This document shows, piece after piece, positions 16,020 to 25,465 of a stretch of DNA of 64,000 bases. The translations under genes were made by a program, and so were the position numbers. Numbering within the stretch: the first letter of the stretch is position 1; each line of letters begins with the position of its first letter. The DNA is from DASREM01 sp035652095. GTDB taxonomy: Bacteria > Acidobacteriota > Terriglobia > Terriglobales > Acidobacteriaceae. The stretch is taken from the NCBI GenBank assembly GCA_035652095.1, contig DASREM010000011.1, positions 1-64,000 on the forward strand, given 5' to 3'. The notes beneath the pieces were generated by a model, which was not told the DNA's origin, searched no databases, and saw nothing but the letters and a program-made list of their open reading frames with translations.

Positions 16020-18995
16020 TTACGCACCCGCGCCGTGGCATTTTTTGTATTTCTTGCCGGAGCCGCAGTGGCATGGATCGTTGCGGCCGATCTTGGCAGA
16101 GCCCCGCACGACTTGCTGCACGGTCTGAGTCTCGCCGGATCCGGCCATGCGGGCCTGCTCCAGTTCGCGCTTCTTGCGGCGCTGGAAGGCTTCTTCGATT
16201 TCGTCCACCGAGGTTGCGACCTGCCGCGGACGCCGCCCGTTGCCGGAGGGCTCTCCCATGGGCTGCGCGGCTGGGGCGGGTTCCTGCGGGCGTTCCAGAA
16301 TCTGCATCAGGTAGAGATAGCGGACCGTCTCTTCCTGGAAGCGCACCATCATCTCTTCGAACATGTCGAAAGACTCGCGCTTGTACTCGACGAGAGGATC
16401 GTGCTGGCCGTAGCCGCGGAGGCCGATTCCCTCCTTAAGGTGGTCCATGTTGAGCAGGTGGTCTTTCCACTGCGAGTCGAGCACGCTCAACATGATCATG
16501 CGCTCGTGATAGCGCATGGCATCGGGGCCGATGAGCTGTTCTTTGGCGTCGTAGCGCTGCTTCAGTTTGTCGAAGATAGCGTCGCCGAGTTCCTGGCGGT
16601 TCAGGGTCTCCGGCTTCACGCCTTCGGCGAGCACGTCCACACCGAAGCGGGTGAAGATTGCGTCCTTCAGACCTTTGATGTCCCAATCTTCGGGGTGAGT
16701 TTTCACCGGGCAATACTGGTCCATCAGGGTCGAGAGAATACCGGCGACATAATCTTCGAGGATCAGGTCTTTTTGGTCTACGCCCTCAAGCAGCTGGTGA
16801 CGCAGGCCGTAGACCGCCTCGCGCTGCTTGTTCATCACGTCGTCGTATTCGAGCAGGTGTTTGCGGGCTTCGAAGTTCTGGGCTTCGACGGCTTCCTGCG
16901 CTTTCTCGATACGGCGCGTGATCATGCGCGATTCGATGGGAACGCCTTCTTCCATGCCCAGCTTTTGAAGAAGGGTCGAAACCCACTCTTTGGCGAAGAT
17001 GCGCATGAGGTCGTCTTCGAGCGAGAGATAAAAGCGGGAGGAACCGGGATCACCCTGGCGCCCGGCGCGTCCGCGAAGCTGGTTATCAATGCGGCGAGCT
17101 TCGTGACGTTCAGTGCCAAAGATGTGCAGGCCGCCGGCGGCGATGACTTCGGCGTGCTCCTGGTCGGTCTGGGCTTTATAGCGCTGGAAAAGTTCGTTCC
17201 ACTGGTCGGTGGGGACAACGAATTCGTTGCCCGCGTAGTACCAGACGGTGCTCTTGGTCTCGTCCACATCAACGCGAATTTTTCCCTGGGCCGCGCGTAA
17301 AGGTTGAGCGATTCCCTTCTTCACGGCCTCTTGCTTGGCCATGAATTCGGGGTTGCCGCCCAGCAGGATGTCGGTACCGCGGCCGGCCATGTTGGTGGCG
17401 ATGGTGACCATGCCTTTGCGTCCGGCCTGGGCGACGATCTCCGCCTCGCGCTCGTGGTACTTGGCGTTCAGCACCACGTGCTTGATGCCTTTTTTCTTCA
17501 GAAGTTCGGAAAGGCGTTCAGACTTTTCAATAGACGTGGTACCGACCAGCACGGGCTGTCCGGAGGCATAGAGTTTCTGGATCTCGTCGGCGGCTGCGTA
17601 ATATTTTTCTTTTTCGGTGCGGTAGACGACGTCAGGATTTTCTTTCCGCAGCAAGGGTTTGTTGGTGGGAATCACCATCACTTCAAGGCGGTAAATCTTT
17701 TCGAATTCCGGGGCCTCGGTTTCCGCGGTTCCAGTCATTCCGGCAAGCTTCTTGTACATGCGGAAGTAATTCTGGAAAGTAATGGTGGCCAGGGTCTGGT
17801 TCTCGCGCTCGATTTTGACGTTTTCTTTGGCTTCGATCGCCTGGTGCAAGCCGTCGGACCACCGGCGTCCCGGCATCATGCGGCCGGTGAACTCGTCCAC
17901 GATGACGATCTCTTTTTCGCGCGGATTGTCGTCTTTCACTTTCACGACGTATTCGACGTCGCGGCGATACAGGGCGTGAGCCTTGATGGCGGTCTCGACG
18001 TGGTGCTTGAGGTCCCAGTTCTCCGGGTCGGCGATATTGCCGATACCGAGCAGCTTCTCGACTTTTTCCCAGCCCTCATCGGAGACGGTGATGTTCTTGT
18101 GCTTCTCGTCCACCACGTAATCGCCGGTAAGCTGTTTGGGCTCGCCGGGGGCAACATCGATTTCTTCGCCCCTTTCGAGCTTGGGGATGATGCGGTTGAC
18201 GCGTTCGTATTTGTCGGTGGATTCCTCGCTGGCGCCGCTGATGATAAGCGGGGTACGGGCTTCGTCAATCAGGATGGAATCCACTTCATCAACGATGGCA
18301 AAGTTGTGACCGCGCTGGACACAGTCGCGGAGGTCGAACTTCATGTTGTCACGGAGGTAGTCGAAGCCGAACTCGTTGTTGGTACCGTAGGTGACATCGG
18401 CGGCGTAGGCCTCGTGACGTTCCTGGTCGTCAAGCTCGTGAACGATGACACCGACGCTGAGGCCGAGGAAGCGGTAGAGCTGCCCCATCCACTCCGAGTC
18501 GCGCTTGGCAAGGTAATCATTGACGGTCACGACGTGGACACCACGTCCGCTCAGCGCGTTCAAATAGACCGGGAGAGTAGCGACCAGGGTCTTACCTTCA
18601 CCGGTCTTCATTTCCGAGATCTTGCCCTGGTGCAGGACCATGCCGCCGATGAGCTGGACATCGAAGTGGCGCATGTTGAGCACGCGCCGGCCGGCCTCGC
18701 GGACGACCGCGAAAGCAGGCTCAAGGATTTCATCCAGAACTTCGGCAAGGAGTTTGTGGCGCTCTTCCTCAATCTGGGCGCGCCGGTCCGAGTCGGCATC
18801 GGGCTCATCAGCGATCTTGCGGACGCGTTCCTGGATGATGGCGCGGAACTCGTCGGTCTTGGCGCGGAGTTGATCGTCGGTCAGCGCTTTCATCTGCGGC
18901 TCAAGGGCCGAGATGGCTTCGACACGGGGTAGCAGGCGCTTGAGTTCGCGCTCGTTTTTGGTCCCGAAAATCTTGCCTAAGAGACTGTTGATCAA
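16020..18995 (-). CDS. secA: Preprotein translocase ATPase SecA
   Basis: A 991-residue motor ATPase that drives Sec-dependent protein export through SecYEG at the inner membrane. Visible features: Walker A region MKTGEGKTLVATLPV (near residue 106), DEVDSILIDEARTPLIISG (Walker B and adjacent), the helicase-like QLRGRAGRQGDPGSSRFYLS, and a C-terminal zinc-binding SEC-C tail (GRNDPCHCGSGKKYKKCHG). Its length exceeds the 901 residues of E. coli SecA. The start is TTG 18995 with GAAGGA at seven bases. It is divergent from the acyl-ACP ligase gene and is probably monocistronic. Confidence 0.97.
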   Translation of the reverse strand: MINSLLGKIFGTKNERELKRLLPRVEAISALEPQMKALTDDQLRAKTDEFRAIIQERVRKIADEPDADSDRRAQIEEERHKLLAEVLDEILEPAFAVVREAGRRVLNMRHFDVQLIGGMVLHQGKISEMKTGEGKTLVATLPVYLNALSGRGVHVVTVNDYLAKRDSEWMGQLYRFLGLSVGVIVHELDDQERHEAYAADVTYGTNNEFGFDYLRDNMKFDLRDCVQRGHNFAIVDEVDSILIDEARTPLIISGASEESTDKYERVNRIIPKLERGEEIDVAPGEPKQLTGDYVVDEKHKNITVSDEGWEKVEKLLGIGNIADPENWDLKHHVETAIKAHALYRRDVEYVVKVKDDNPREKEIVIVDEFTGRMMPGRRWSDGLHQAIEAKENVKIERENQTLATITFQNYFRMYKKLAGMTGTAETEAPEFEKIYRLEVMVIPTNKPLLRKENPDVVYRTEKEKYYAAADEIQKLYASGQPVLVGTTSIEKSERLSELLKKKGIKHVVLNAKYHEREAEIVAQAGRKGMVTIATNMAGRGTDILLGGNPEFMAKQEAVKKGIAQPLRAAQGKIRVDVDETKSTVWYYAGNEFVVPTDQWNELFQRYKAQTDQEHAEVIAAGGLHIFGTERHEARRIDNQLRGRAGRQGDPGSSRFYLSLEDDLMRIFAKEWVSTLLQKLGMEEGVPIESRMITRRIEKAQEAVEAQNFEARKHLLEYDDVMNKQREAVYGLRHQLLEGVDQKDLILEDYVAGILSTLMDQYCPVKTHPEDWDIKGLKDAIFTRFGVDVLAEGVKPETLNRQELGDAIFDKLKQRYDAKEQLIGPDAMRYHERMIMLSVLDSQWKDHLLNMDHLKEGIGLRGYGQHDPLVEYKRESFDMFEEMMVRFQEETVRYLYLMQILERPQEPAPAAQPMGEPSGNGRRPRQVATSVDEIEEAFQRRKKRELEQARMAGSGETQTVQQVVRGSAKIGRNDPCHCGSGKKYKKCHGAGA

Positions 18996-19203
18996 ATCTA
19001 TAATCCTTCGGTGGACAAACCTGCAGCCGACGCGTTTGGGGCTGATAAGAGCCTAGCATATTAGATGCTGCCCGGGCGGGTAAGTCGCGGGCAGGCGGGC
19101 ATGGTGTTTGCGTGGCCGGCTTTGGCCATCCGGCATGGTTGCTTGACTTTAAAGACGACTTCTCAGGCCCAACTTCCAGCATCGTGTAAGATTCCGGAAC
19201 CCC

Positions 19204-21966
19204 ATGGCGACCTTCTACGATCGTTTCTGCGAATGCGCCGAGCGCTGGCCAAACAACACCGCACTTGAAATCCAACGAGGCGACCACGTCGAGAGTTGTA
19301 CCTACGTTCAGCTGAGACGTATGACGGAGTCGATCGGGCGCTGGCTGGTAGAAGCAGGATTCCAGAATGGCGCCCGAGTGGCGATTCTGGCCGATAACCA
19401 TCCGCGCTGGGTGGCAGTGTACCTGGCGGCCATTGCGGCCGGGTGCACCGTGGTCCCGCTTGATACCGCGCTTCATGCTGACCAAGTGGCCAAGCTATTA
19501 AAGGACAGCGAAACTGCGGTTGTGTTCTGCGATGCCCGGCATTCCGAGACCGCTCGAGCCGCGGTTGCCGGCGGGACGATCGGGCTCGTCCTGACCAACA
19601 CCGCAGAACTGAAAGAGCCGTCGCCAATTTCCCTGCCGTCGCTCGGCGATCTGGATTCGATTCTGGCTTTGGGCCCGGGAAAGTTTGCGGTCCGGCCGCG
19701 TTCACCCGAGGACGTCGCGGCCCTGCTGTATACCTCGGGAACGACCGCGGACCCAAAGGGCGTGATGCTCACCAATGCCAATCTCATGGGCGAAGCAGAG
19801 GCGGTAAGTGGATGGGCGAAATTGGGGCCGGACGATGCGGTACTCGGCATCTTGCCGATGTTTCACGTGCTGGCGGGGATGGCGAATCTGCTGCTGCCGC
19901 TGGTGAATGGGGCGCGGGTCGTCTATCTCGAAACTCTGAATACGACGGAACTGCTGCGCGCGCTCCAGGAGCGGAGCATCACGGCGTTTGCCGTGGTGCC
20001 GCAGTTCTTCTACCTGATTCACGAACGCATCTTCAAGGAACTGGCAAAGCGCGGAGCGATCGCCCAGAAACTGGTGCGGACGCTGATGACGGCCAACCGG
20101 ATGCTGCGCAGAGTGGGCATCAATGCAGGGAAGATCCTGTTTGGCAAGATTCACGCCATTTTCGGACGGCGGATGCGTTACCTGGTCACGGGGGGTTCGC
20201 GATTCGATCCGCAGATTGCGCAGGATTTTCACGATCTTGGGATTGACGTGTTGCAAGCCTACGGGCTCACAGAAACCACCGGCGGGGCATTCGTCAATGC
20301 GGTAGGAGATTGCGTGATCGGCTCGGTTGGCAGGCCTTTGCGAGGAGTGCGAGGGCAGATCATGAATGCGGCCCTCGACGGCGAGGGCCATTGGGTCGGA
20401 GAGATTGCCATAGCCGGGCCCATCGTAATGAAAGGTTACTGGAACCGTCCCGACGCCACGGCTGCGGTGCTGAAAGATGGATGGTTGCACACCGGAGACC
20501 TGGGCTATTTCGATGCTCACGGGAACCTGTTCATCACCGGACGCCAAAAAGAGCTGATCGTGCTGGCCAACGGAAAGAATATCTATCCGGAGGAGGTAGA
20601 GGCGCATTACCTGAAATCCCCCTACATCAAGGAGATTTGCGTGATGGGGTTGGAGGCGCGGCCGGGCGATCCGAGTTCGGAGCGGCTGTACGCGGTGGTG
20701 GTTCCGAACTTTGACGTGCTGAAGCAACGCAGGATCGTGAACGCAAAAGAAGTGATTCGTTTCGATATCGAAGGGCTGTCGGCGCAATTGCCTTCGACGA
20801 AGCGCATTGGGAGTTACGAAATCTGGCAGGACGACCTGCCCCGCACCACCACGAGAAAGCTGAAGCGGTTTGAAATTCAGAAGCGGGTGACAGCGAACCG
20901 AGGCACGAAGGCGAAAGACGGGGAGATTGCGACCGAGAAGCCGGTCTCGCCTGAGGAGTCGGCGTGGCTGGAGAGATCCGAGGTGCAGCGCGCGCTCAAA
21001 GTAATTCGAGAAGCAGCGCGGTACGCTCCGCCTTCCCTGCGACCGTCGCACAACCTGGAACTGGATCTTGGATTCGATTCGATGCAGCGGGTGGAACTTC
21101 TGGTCGCGCTCGAGCAGGAACTCGGCGGCGACGTGGAAGAATCGCGAATGTCTGAAATCTACACGGTCGGCGAACTGGTGGACGAGATATTGAGTAGCGC
21201 GGGTAGCGGCCGGACTCGCACTCAATTTGTAGGTTGGCGGGAAGTCCTGCGAGAAACTCCTGGCGACCCCGAAGTGCTGGCCTTGGCGAACACGCGGCCC
21301 TGGTCGGAGGCAATGCTGTTTGTGGCGTCTCGATTGGTGCAGATCGTCAGCCGCGACCGGTTTCAATTGAAGGTAATGGGACTGGAGAAAGTGCCGCAGC
21401 AGGGTCCTTATCTGCTGTGCTCAAATCATCAGAGTTTCCTGGATGCGGTGGTGATGAGTAGTTTACTGCCGTGGCCGGTGTTTCGAGTGCTGTTTTCGGT
21501 GGGAACCAGCGAGATTTTCGGGTCCGGTTTCATGCGCAGGCTGGCACGGCTACTGCGAGTGGTAGTGGTGGATCCGGATGCCAACCTGATGCCGGCCATG
21601 CGTGCGGGCGCGTTCGGATTGCGTCATGGCAGGGTGTTGATGCTGTATCCGGAGGGCGAACGCTCGATTGATGGTCCTCCGAAGACGTTCAAGAAAGGCG
21701 CCGCGATTCTCTCAATGCACCAGCAGGTACCAATCGTGCCCGTGGCCATTGACGGGTTCCACGAAGCGTGGCCTCGCGGCAAGCCCTTTCAGAAGTTTGC
21801 CGAGCTGAAGATCTCATTCGGAGAACCGATCTACCCGCCTGCCGAGGAACACGCGTCGGAGCGCGCATACGAGCAATTGACGGCCGAACTGCGCAGCCGG
21901 GTGTTTGGGATGTGGAGCGAACTGCACCGGGCAGAAGCGCGGACCAAGGCCGCGAGCGCAGGCTAG
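19204..21966 (+). CDS. Aas-like fusion: acyl ligase, acyl carrier domain and lysophospholipid acyltransferase
   Basis: A 920-residue three-part protein. Residues about 1-560 are an AMP-binding ligase (LLYTSGTTADPKGVMLTNAN, YGLTETTGGAF, GWLHTGDLGYFD, KNIYPEEVE). Residues about 595-665 are a carrier domain with the phosphopantetheine Ser intact (LGFDSMQRVELLVAL). Residues about 700-915 are a PlsC acyltransferase (NHQSFLD as NHx4D, YPEGERSIDG). By analogy with Aas, it would activate a fatty acid with ATP, hold it on its own carrier and pass it to a lysolipid at the membrane. It is a single gene. It is not needed for, but sits next to, the synthase operon, and its normal Ser contrasts with the Thr of that system. 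Confidence 0.88.
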   Translation: MATFYDRFCECAERWPNNTALEIQRGDHVESCTYVQLRRMTESIGRWLVEAGFQNGARVAILADNHPRWVAVYLAAIAAGCTVVPLDTALHADQVAKLLKDSETAVVFCDARHSETARAAVAGGTIGLVLTNTAELKEPSPISLPSLGDLDSILALGPGKFAVRPRSPEDVAALLYTSGTTADPKGVMLTNANLMGEAEAVSGWAKLGPDDAVLGILPMFHVLAGMANLLLPLVNGARVVYLETLNTTELLRALQERSITAFAVVPQFFYLIHERIFKELAKRGAIAQKLVRTLMTANRMLRRVGINAGKILFGKIHAIFGRRMRYLVTGGSRFDPQIAQDFHDLGIDVLQAYGLTETTGGAFVNAVGDCVIGSVGRPLRGVRGQIMNAALDGEGHWVGEIAIAGPIVMKGYWNRPDATAAVLKDGWLHTGDLGYFDAHGNLFITGRQKELIVLANGKNIYPEEVEAHYLKSPYIKEICVMGLEARPGDPSSERLYAVVVPNFDVLKQRRIVNAKEVIRFDIEGLSAQLPSTKRIGSYEIWQDDLPRTTTRKLKRFEIQKRVTANRGTKAKDGEIATEKPVSPEESAWLERSEVQRALKVIREAARYAPPSLRPSHNLELDLGFDSMQRVELLVALEQELGGDVEESRMSEIYTVGELVDEILSSAGSGRTRTQFVGWREVLRETPGDPEVLALANTRPWSEAMLFVASRLVQIVSRDRFQLKVMGLEKVPQQGPYLLCSNHQSFLDAVVMSSLLPWPVFRVLFSVGTSEIFGSGFMRRLARLLRVVVVDPDANLMPAMRAGAFGLRHGRVLMLYPEGERSIDGPPKTFKKGAAILSMHQQVPIVPVAIDGFHEAWPRGKPFQKFAELKISFGEPIYPPAEEHASERAYEQLTAELRSRVFGMWSELHRAEARTKAASAG

Positions 21967-22174
21967 AACCGGGGAGCTTTCCGATTTGCAGGATGGCCCT
22001 CATCGAACAAGTGGGGGCAGCGTTCCACACCCCCCCGGACAATTAAGAGCCAATCGTCTGTGACCTAGCACACCCTGCCACGTGACAAGCAGGTGGCGAA
22101 ACCCACGTGTTTGTGAGTTCCAGCAAAGGTTTGACCAACAACTGAGGCCCCTGCACGACCTTGATACAGTGCAC

Positions 22175-22190
22175 TGTGACTTGCCTCACA
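22175..22190. promoter_or_regulatory. CRP/FNR-type palindrome TGTGA-N6-TCACA
   Basis: TGTGACTTGCCTCACA is a perfect match to the classic CRP-family operator. It overlaps a second palindrome, ACAGTGCACTGT (22166-22177), and another TCACA half-site occurs at about 22208. It is about 340 bases upstream of the first gene of the ETF/PKS operon. The rest of the 21967-22531 gap shows no gene, repeat or clear promoter. Confidence 0.4.
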
Positions 22191-22531
22191 GTTGGCGGAG
22201 TCCCGCCTCACAGACGTTATTTCGGCAGCCCCCGATAATGCCTTCCAGAAGCGTCAGCCCCGTCAGGCTGCTTCGTGCGTTCCAGGTCGCTGATTCAAGT
22301 GAAGTTTGTCGCAGCACCTGAGGGGCTGTTTCTCTGGTCGGGAGGCAGTTCTGTGGGCAGAATTCGCGGCGTGGGAGTCAGTAAGAAACTCCGCGCCCGG
22401 CACGTTGACCGACCAGCGCTTAGGTGCAACCCAGGGCCGTTCCTGCAATTTCAGTGGGCATGTGGGCGACTCTGCTCGGTAAACCGTAACCAATCAACCC
22501 GCAGCGAAGTTCGATAAGCGAATCGAGCGTT

Positions 22532-24586
22532 ATGCCAGAAGCCATGCAATCCCCCGCAGAAGCAACGTACTGGCTGATCCCGGGGCATTTCCTGTTCCTG
22601 ATCATTCACACCCTGGGCATGGCCTGTTTCGCGTTCATCGTGGTGCAGCGATTAAGGCCACTGCTGCGGGCGCAGTCCGACTTGCGTTGGGACCGGCCTT
22701 GGCTGCGTCTGGGGCGAGTGTTTCAGTTCTGGCTGGGGCAATGGAAACATCCGCGCTATCCGGGCGCGGGCCTGATGCACATCCTGGTGTTTGCAGGGTT
22801 TCTCATTCTGGCGACTCGCGCCTTCTCGCTTATTCTCGGCTTCCAGGAGCATGCACTTTTCTCCGGAACCATCGGCCGTGTGTACGACGCGGTGCGGGAT
22901 TATGCAACAACCATTGTGTTCGTCTGCATGATCGTGGCCGCCGTCCGGCGTCTTTTGTTCAAGCCTGCCCGATACGCAGTGCCTGCAAAGTACGGCAAGG
23001 CGCACACCGGGGACGCGGTCTTCTTATTAGGGCTGATCGCCCTGCTCATGGCAGGCGATAGCCTGTTTGAGGGCAGCAAGGTTGCGTTCGAGGTACAGCG
23101 CGGAGGTACCTCGGAATCGCTTGCGTGGTTGTCGCTTCCCTGGCTGGTAGCAAACGTTCTCAGCTACGCTTCTCCCGCCGCACTACAGAGTTTGCATCTT
23201 GGCGGGTACCTGCTGCACGATCTGACCTTCTTCTTCCTCCTCTGTTACCGGCCGTTCGGAATTCAGTTCCACGTAGAGACATCGCTGTTCAGCGTGTTCT
23301 TCGCCAAGCTGGACAAAGGAACCATCAAGCCGGTGCGCTGGGGATTGTCCGACGAGCAACTGGACAAGGTGCAGTCGTTCGGAGTGAAGACATTCGAAGA
23401 CTTCACCTGGAAACACATGCTGGATTTCTACTCCTGCGCCGATTGCGGGCGCTGCTCGGACAACTGTCCAGCAAACGCGGTTGGGCGGCCATTGTCGCCG
23501 CGCTTCCTGAGCGTGAAGGCGCGGGACTACTGCTTCGAGCACTATCCGGTCGTGGGCAAGGCGAACAACGGAACTCCATTGGTCGGAACGATTTATTCCG
23601 AGGATGAAATCTGGTCCTGCACCACCTGCGGCGCTTGCGAGGAGGAGTGCCCGCTGTTGGTTGAGTACATCGACAAGATTGTCGATTTGCGGCGAGGCAT
23701 GGTGGACGACGGGAAGGTACCGCAATCGCTGCAAAAGCCGCTGCGGGCCTTGGAGAGCCGCGGAAATCCGTACGGAAAAATGGAAAAGAAGAAGGCCGAA
23801 TGGATCAAGGCGGAGACCTTCCGCAAGACATGCGAGGTCAAGGTGCTGGACGGAGAGGCACAGGCGGACACGTTGTATTTCGTCGACAGCGTGACGTCCT
23901 ATGACGATCGCATGCAGGCGATTGGGCGGGCGACCGCCCGAATCCTGGACCGTATCGGAGAGAACTTCGGGATCCTGGGGAGCGCAGAAAAAGACAGCGG
24001 GCACGAGGTCAGGAGGTTTGGAGAAGAGACCCTGTTCCGGGCGCTGCGCGATCACAACACGGAGGAGATCAGGGCGTCTGGAGTGAAGCGGATCGTCACC
24101 TCGGATCCCCACGCCTACAACTCGCTGAAACATGACTATGACGGGATTGCTCCGGTTGAACACATCAGCCAGGTGATCGCACGCGAAGTGGCGGGCGGGA
24201 AGCTGAAGCTGAGCGAAATCACGGACAGGAAAAGCGTGTTCACCTATCACGACCCCTGCTACCTGGGACGACACAACGGAGTGTATGAAGACCCGCGCAC
24301 TGTGCTCGACGCAATCCCGGGGTTGAAGCGGGTTGAGATGAACCGGTCCCGCGACCGCTCATTCTGCTGTGGGGGCGGCGGGTTGATGACTTTCTACGAG
24401 CCGCAGGAAGAACAAAGAATGGGCGTGAAGCGGGTCGAGATGGCGGCCGCGGCCGGGGCAAACGTGATCGTGACTGCGTGCCCCTTCTGCCTGATGAACG
24501 TGGAGGACGCGATCAAGGTTTCCGGAATGGAAGGAAAGATGGCCGCCCTTGATCTCGCGGAACTGGTGGAACGACAGATGGGGTAA
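22532..24586 (+). CDS. Membrane-bound Fe-S ETF:quinone oxidoreductase (DUF224/EMO type)
   Basis: A 684-residue protein. About five N-terminal helices (for example GHFLFLIIHTLGMACFAFIV) resemble a NarI-type membrane anchor that can carry haem. Two 4Fe-4S motifs follow: CADCGRCSDNCP (near 303) and CTTCGACEEECP (near 362). The C-terminal part has the CCG-type cysteine motifs CCGGGG (near 610) and ACPFC (near 650) that bind a non-cubane cluster in heterodisulfide-reductase-like proteins. Such proteins next to etfBA are proposed to take electrons from reduced ETF to menaquinone. The context fits: etfB, etfA and an acyl-CoA dehydrogenase follow directly. First gene of the operon. Confidence 0.85.
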   Translation: MPEAMQSPAEATYWLIPGHFLFLIIHTLGMACFAFIVVQRLRPLLRAQSDLRWDRPWLRLGRVFQFWLGQWKHPRYPGAGLMHILVFAGFLILATRAFSLILGFQEHALFSGTIGRVYDAVRDYATTIVFVCMIVAAVRRLLFKPARYAVPAKYGKAHTGDAVFLLGLIALLMAGDSLFEGSKVAFEVQRGGTSESLAWLSLPWLVANVLSYASPAALQSLHLGGYLLHDLTFFFLLCYRPFGIQFHVETSLFSVFFAKLDKGTIKPVRWGLSDEQLDKVQSFGVKTFEDFTWKHMLDFYSCADCGRCSDNCPANAVGRPLSPRFLSVKARDYCFEHYPVVGKANNGTPLVGTIYSEDEIWSCTTCGACEEECPLLVEYIDKIVDLRRGMVDDGKVPQSLQKPLRALESRGNPYGKMEKKKAEWIKAETFRKTCEVKVLDGEAQADTLYFVDSVTSYDDRMQAIGRATARILDRIGENFGILGSAEKDSGHEVRRFGEETLFRALRDHNTEEIRASGVKRIVTSDPHAYNSLKHDYDGIAPVEHISQVIAREVAGGKLKLSEITDRKSVFTYHDPCYLGRHNGVYEDPRTVLDAIPGLKRVEMNRSRDRSFCCGGGGLMTFYEPQEEQRMGVKRVEMAAAAGANVIVTACPFCLMNVEDAIKVSGMEGKMAALDLAELVERQMG

Positions 24587-24673
24587 TGGCGCTGGCGAGA
24601 GCAGACTCCTCGTCGCGTTGCTCCTCGCGGCATGACAAGGGTTTGGGTTTAGCACAACTGGCGGAGGTTCATC

Positions 24674-25465
24674 GTGGAAATTCTGGTTTGCATACGAAGA
24701 GTGCCTGACACTTCGGAAAACGAAATTCAACTGAATGCGGCAGGCAATGACATCGAGCGCGATGACCTCGTGTACTCGATCAACGAGTGGGACAACTACG
24801 CGGTCGAGGAAGCCATTCAGATCGTCGGCCGGGTGGGAGGCAACGTCACCGTGGTGACCGTGGGCGGTGAAGAGGACGAGGAAGTGCTGCGGCGGCAGAT
24901 GGCAATGGGCGCTAATCATGGCGTGCTGCTGGCAGATGACAGCTTCGCGGGATCTGATGCGCACGGTATCGCCACAATCCTGAAAGCGCATGTCGCGAAG
25001 GGCCACTACGACCTGATCCTGACCGGCGTACAGGCCGAAGACGGCGGAGCCCAGGTGGGAGGCATGCTGGCCGCGATGCTGGATTATCCGTTCGCATCGC
25101 TGGTGAATTCAATCCAGGTGCTGGATGGCGGGAAGTTGAAAATCACCCGTGAGATTGAAGGGGGCAACAAGGAGATCAACGAGATTGATCTGCCCTGCGT
25201 GCTGTCGATTCAGACCGGGATCAACGAGCCGCGATACGTCGGCATGCGAGGCATTCGTCAAGTCGCCTCGGTCCCAATTCCCGCATACGGGGTTTCCGAC
25301 CTGGCTCTCGCCCCGGAACTGGTCGGCACAGCGGCTGCAAGACTGACACGCGTGGATTACTTCGTGCCTCCGGCTGGAAAGGGCGCGCGCATGCTCGAAG
25401 GAAGCCGAAAGGAAGTGGTCGAGCAGTTGGTTGAGCTGGTCAGGACTAAAGGAGGTCTGCGATGA
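24674..25465 (+). CDS. etfB: Electron transfer flavoprotein beta subunit
   Basis: A 263-residue ETF beta subunit with the usual MEILVCIRRVPDTSENEIQL start, NEWDNYAVEEAIQI, and ILTGVQAEDGGAQVGGMLA. It pairs with EtfA to carry electrons from acyl-CoA dehydrogenase to the membrane oxidoreductase. The start is GTG 24674 with GGAGG nine bases upstream. The 87-base gap before it contains a diverged hairpin repeat. It overlaps etfA by four bases (ATGA), a sign of coupled translation. Confidence 0.93.
   Translation: MEILVCIRRVPDTSENEIQLNAAGNDIERDDLVYSINEWDNYAVEEAIQIVGRVGGNVTVVTVGGEEDEEVLRRQMAMGANHGVLLADDSFAGSDAHGIATILKAHVAKGHYDLILTGVQAEDGGAQVGGMLAAMLDYPFASLVNSIQVLDGGKLKITREIEGGNKEINEIDLPCVLSIQTGINEPRYVGMRGIRQVASVPIPAYGVSDLALAPELVGTAAARLTRVDYFVPPAGKGARMLEGSRKEVVEQLVELVRTKGGLR

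Noticed and set aside
17304..18932. 542-codon open frame on the plus strand opposite secA
   Set aside because: It is the antisense shadow of secA in a GC-rich gene; the residues are low-complexity Asp/Val/Gly runs without a family, and secA is certain.
11374..22190. Linking the CYTH (cyclase-like) gene with the CRP-type operator as a cAMP circuit
   Set aside because: CYTH proteins often act on other triphosphates, and a single operator match 10 kb away is too little evidence.
21967..22531. Small genes or a sigma54 promoter in the large gap
   Set aside because: No frame has a ribosome site or protein-like composition, and no GG-N10-GC box of good quality was found.
22532..24586. Calling the first operon gene a heterodisulfide reductase subunit
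   Set aside because: The CCG motifs fit, but the N-terminal membrane part and the etfBA-dehydrogenase neighbours favour an ETF:quinone oxidoreductase.
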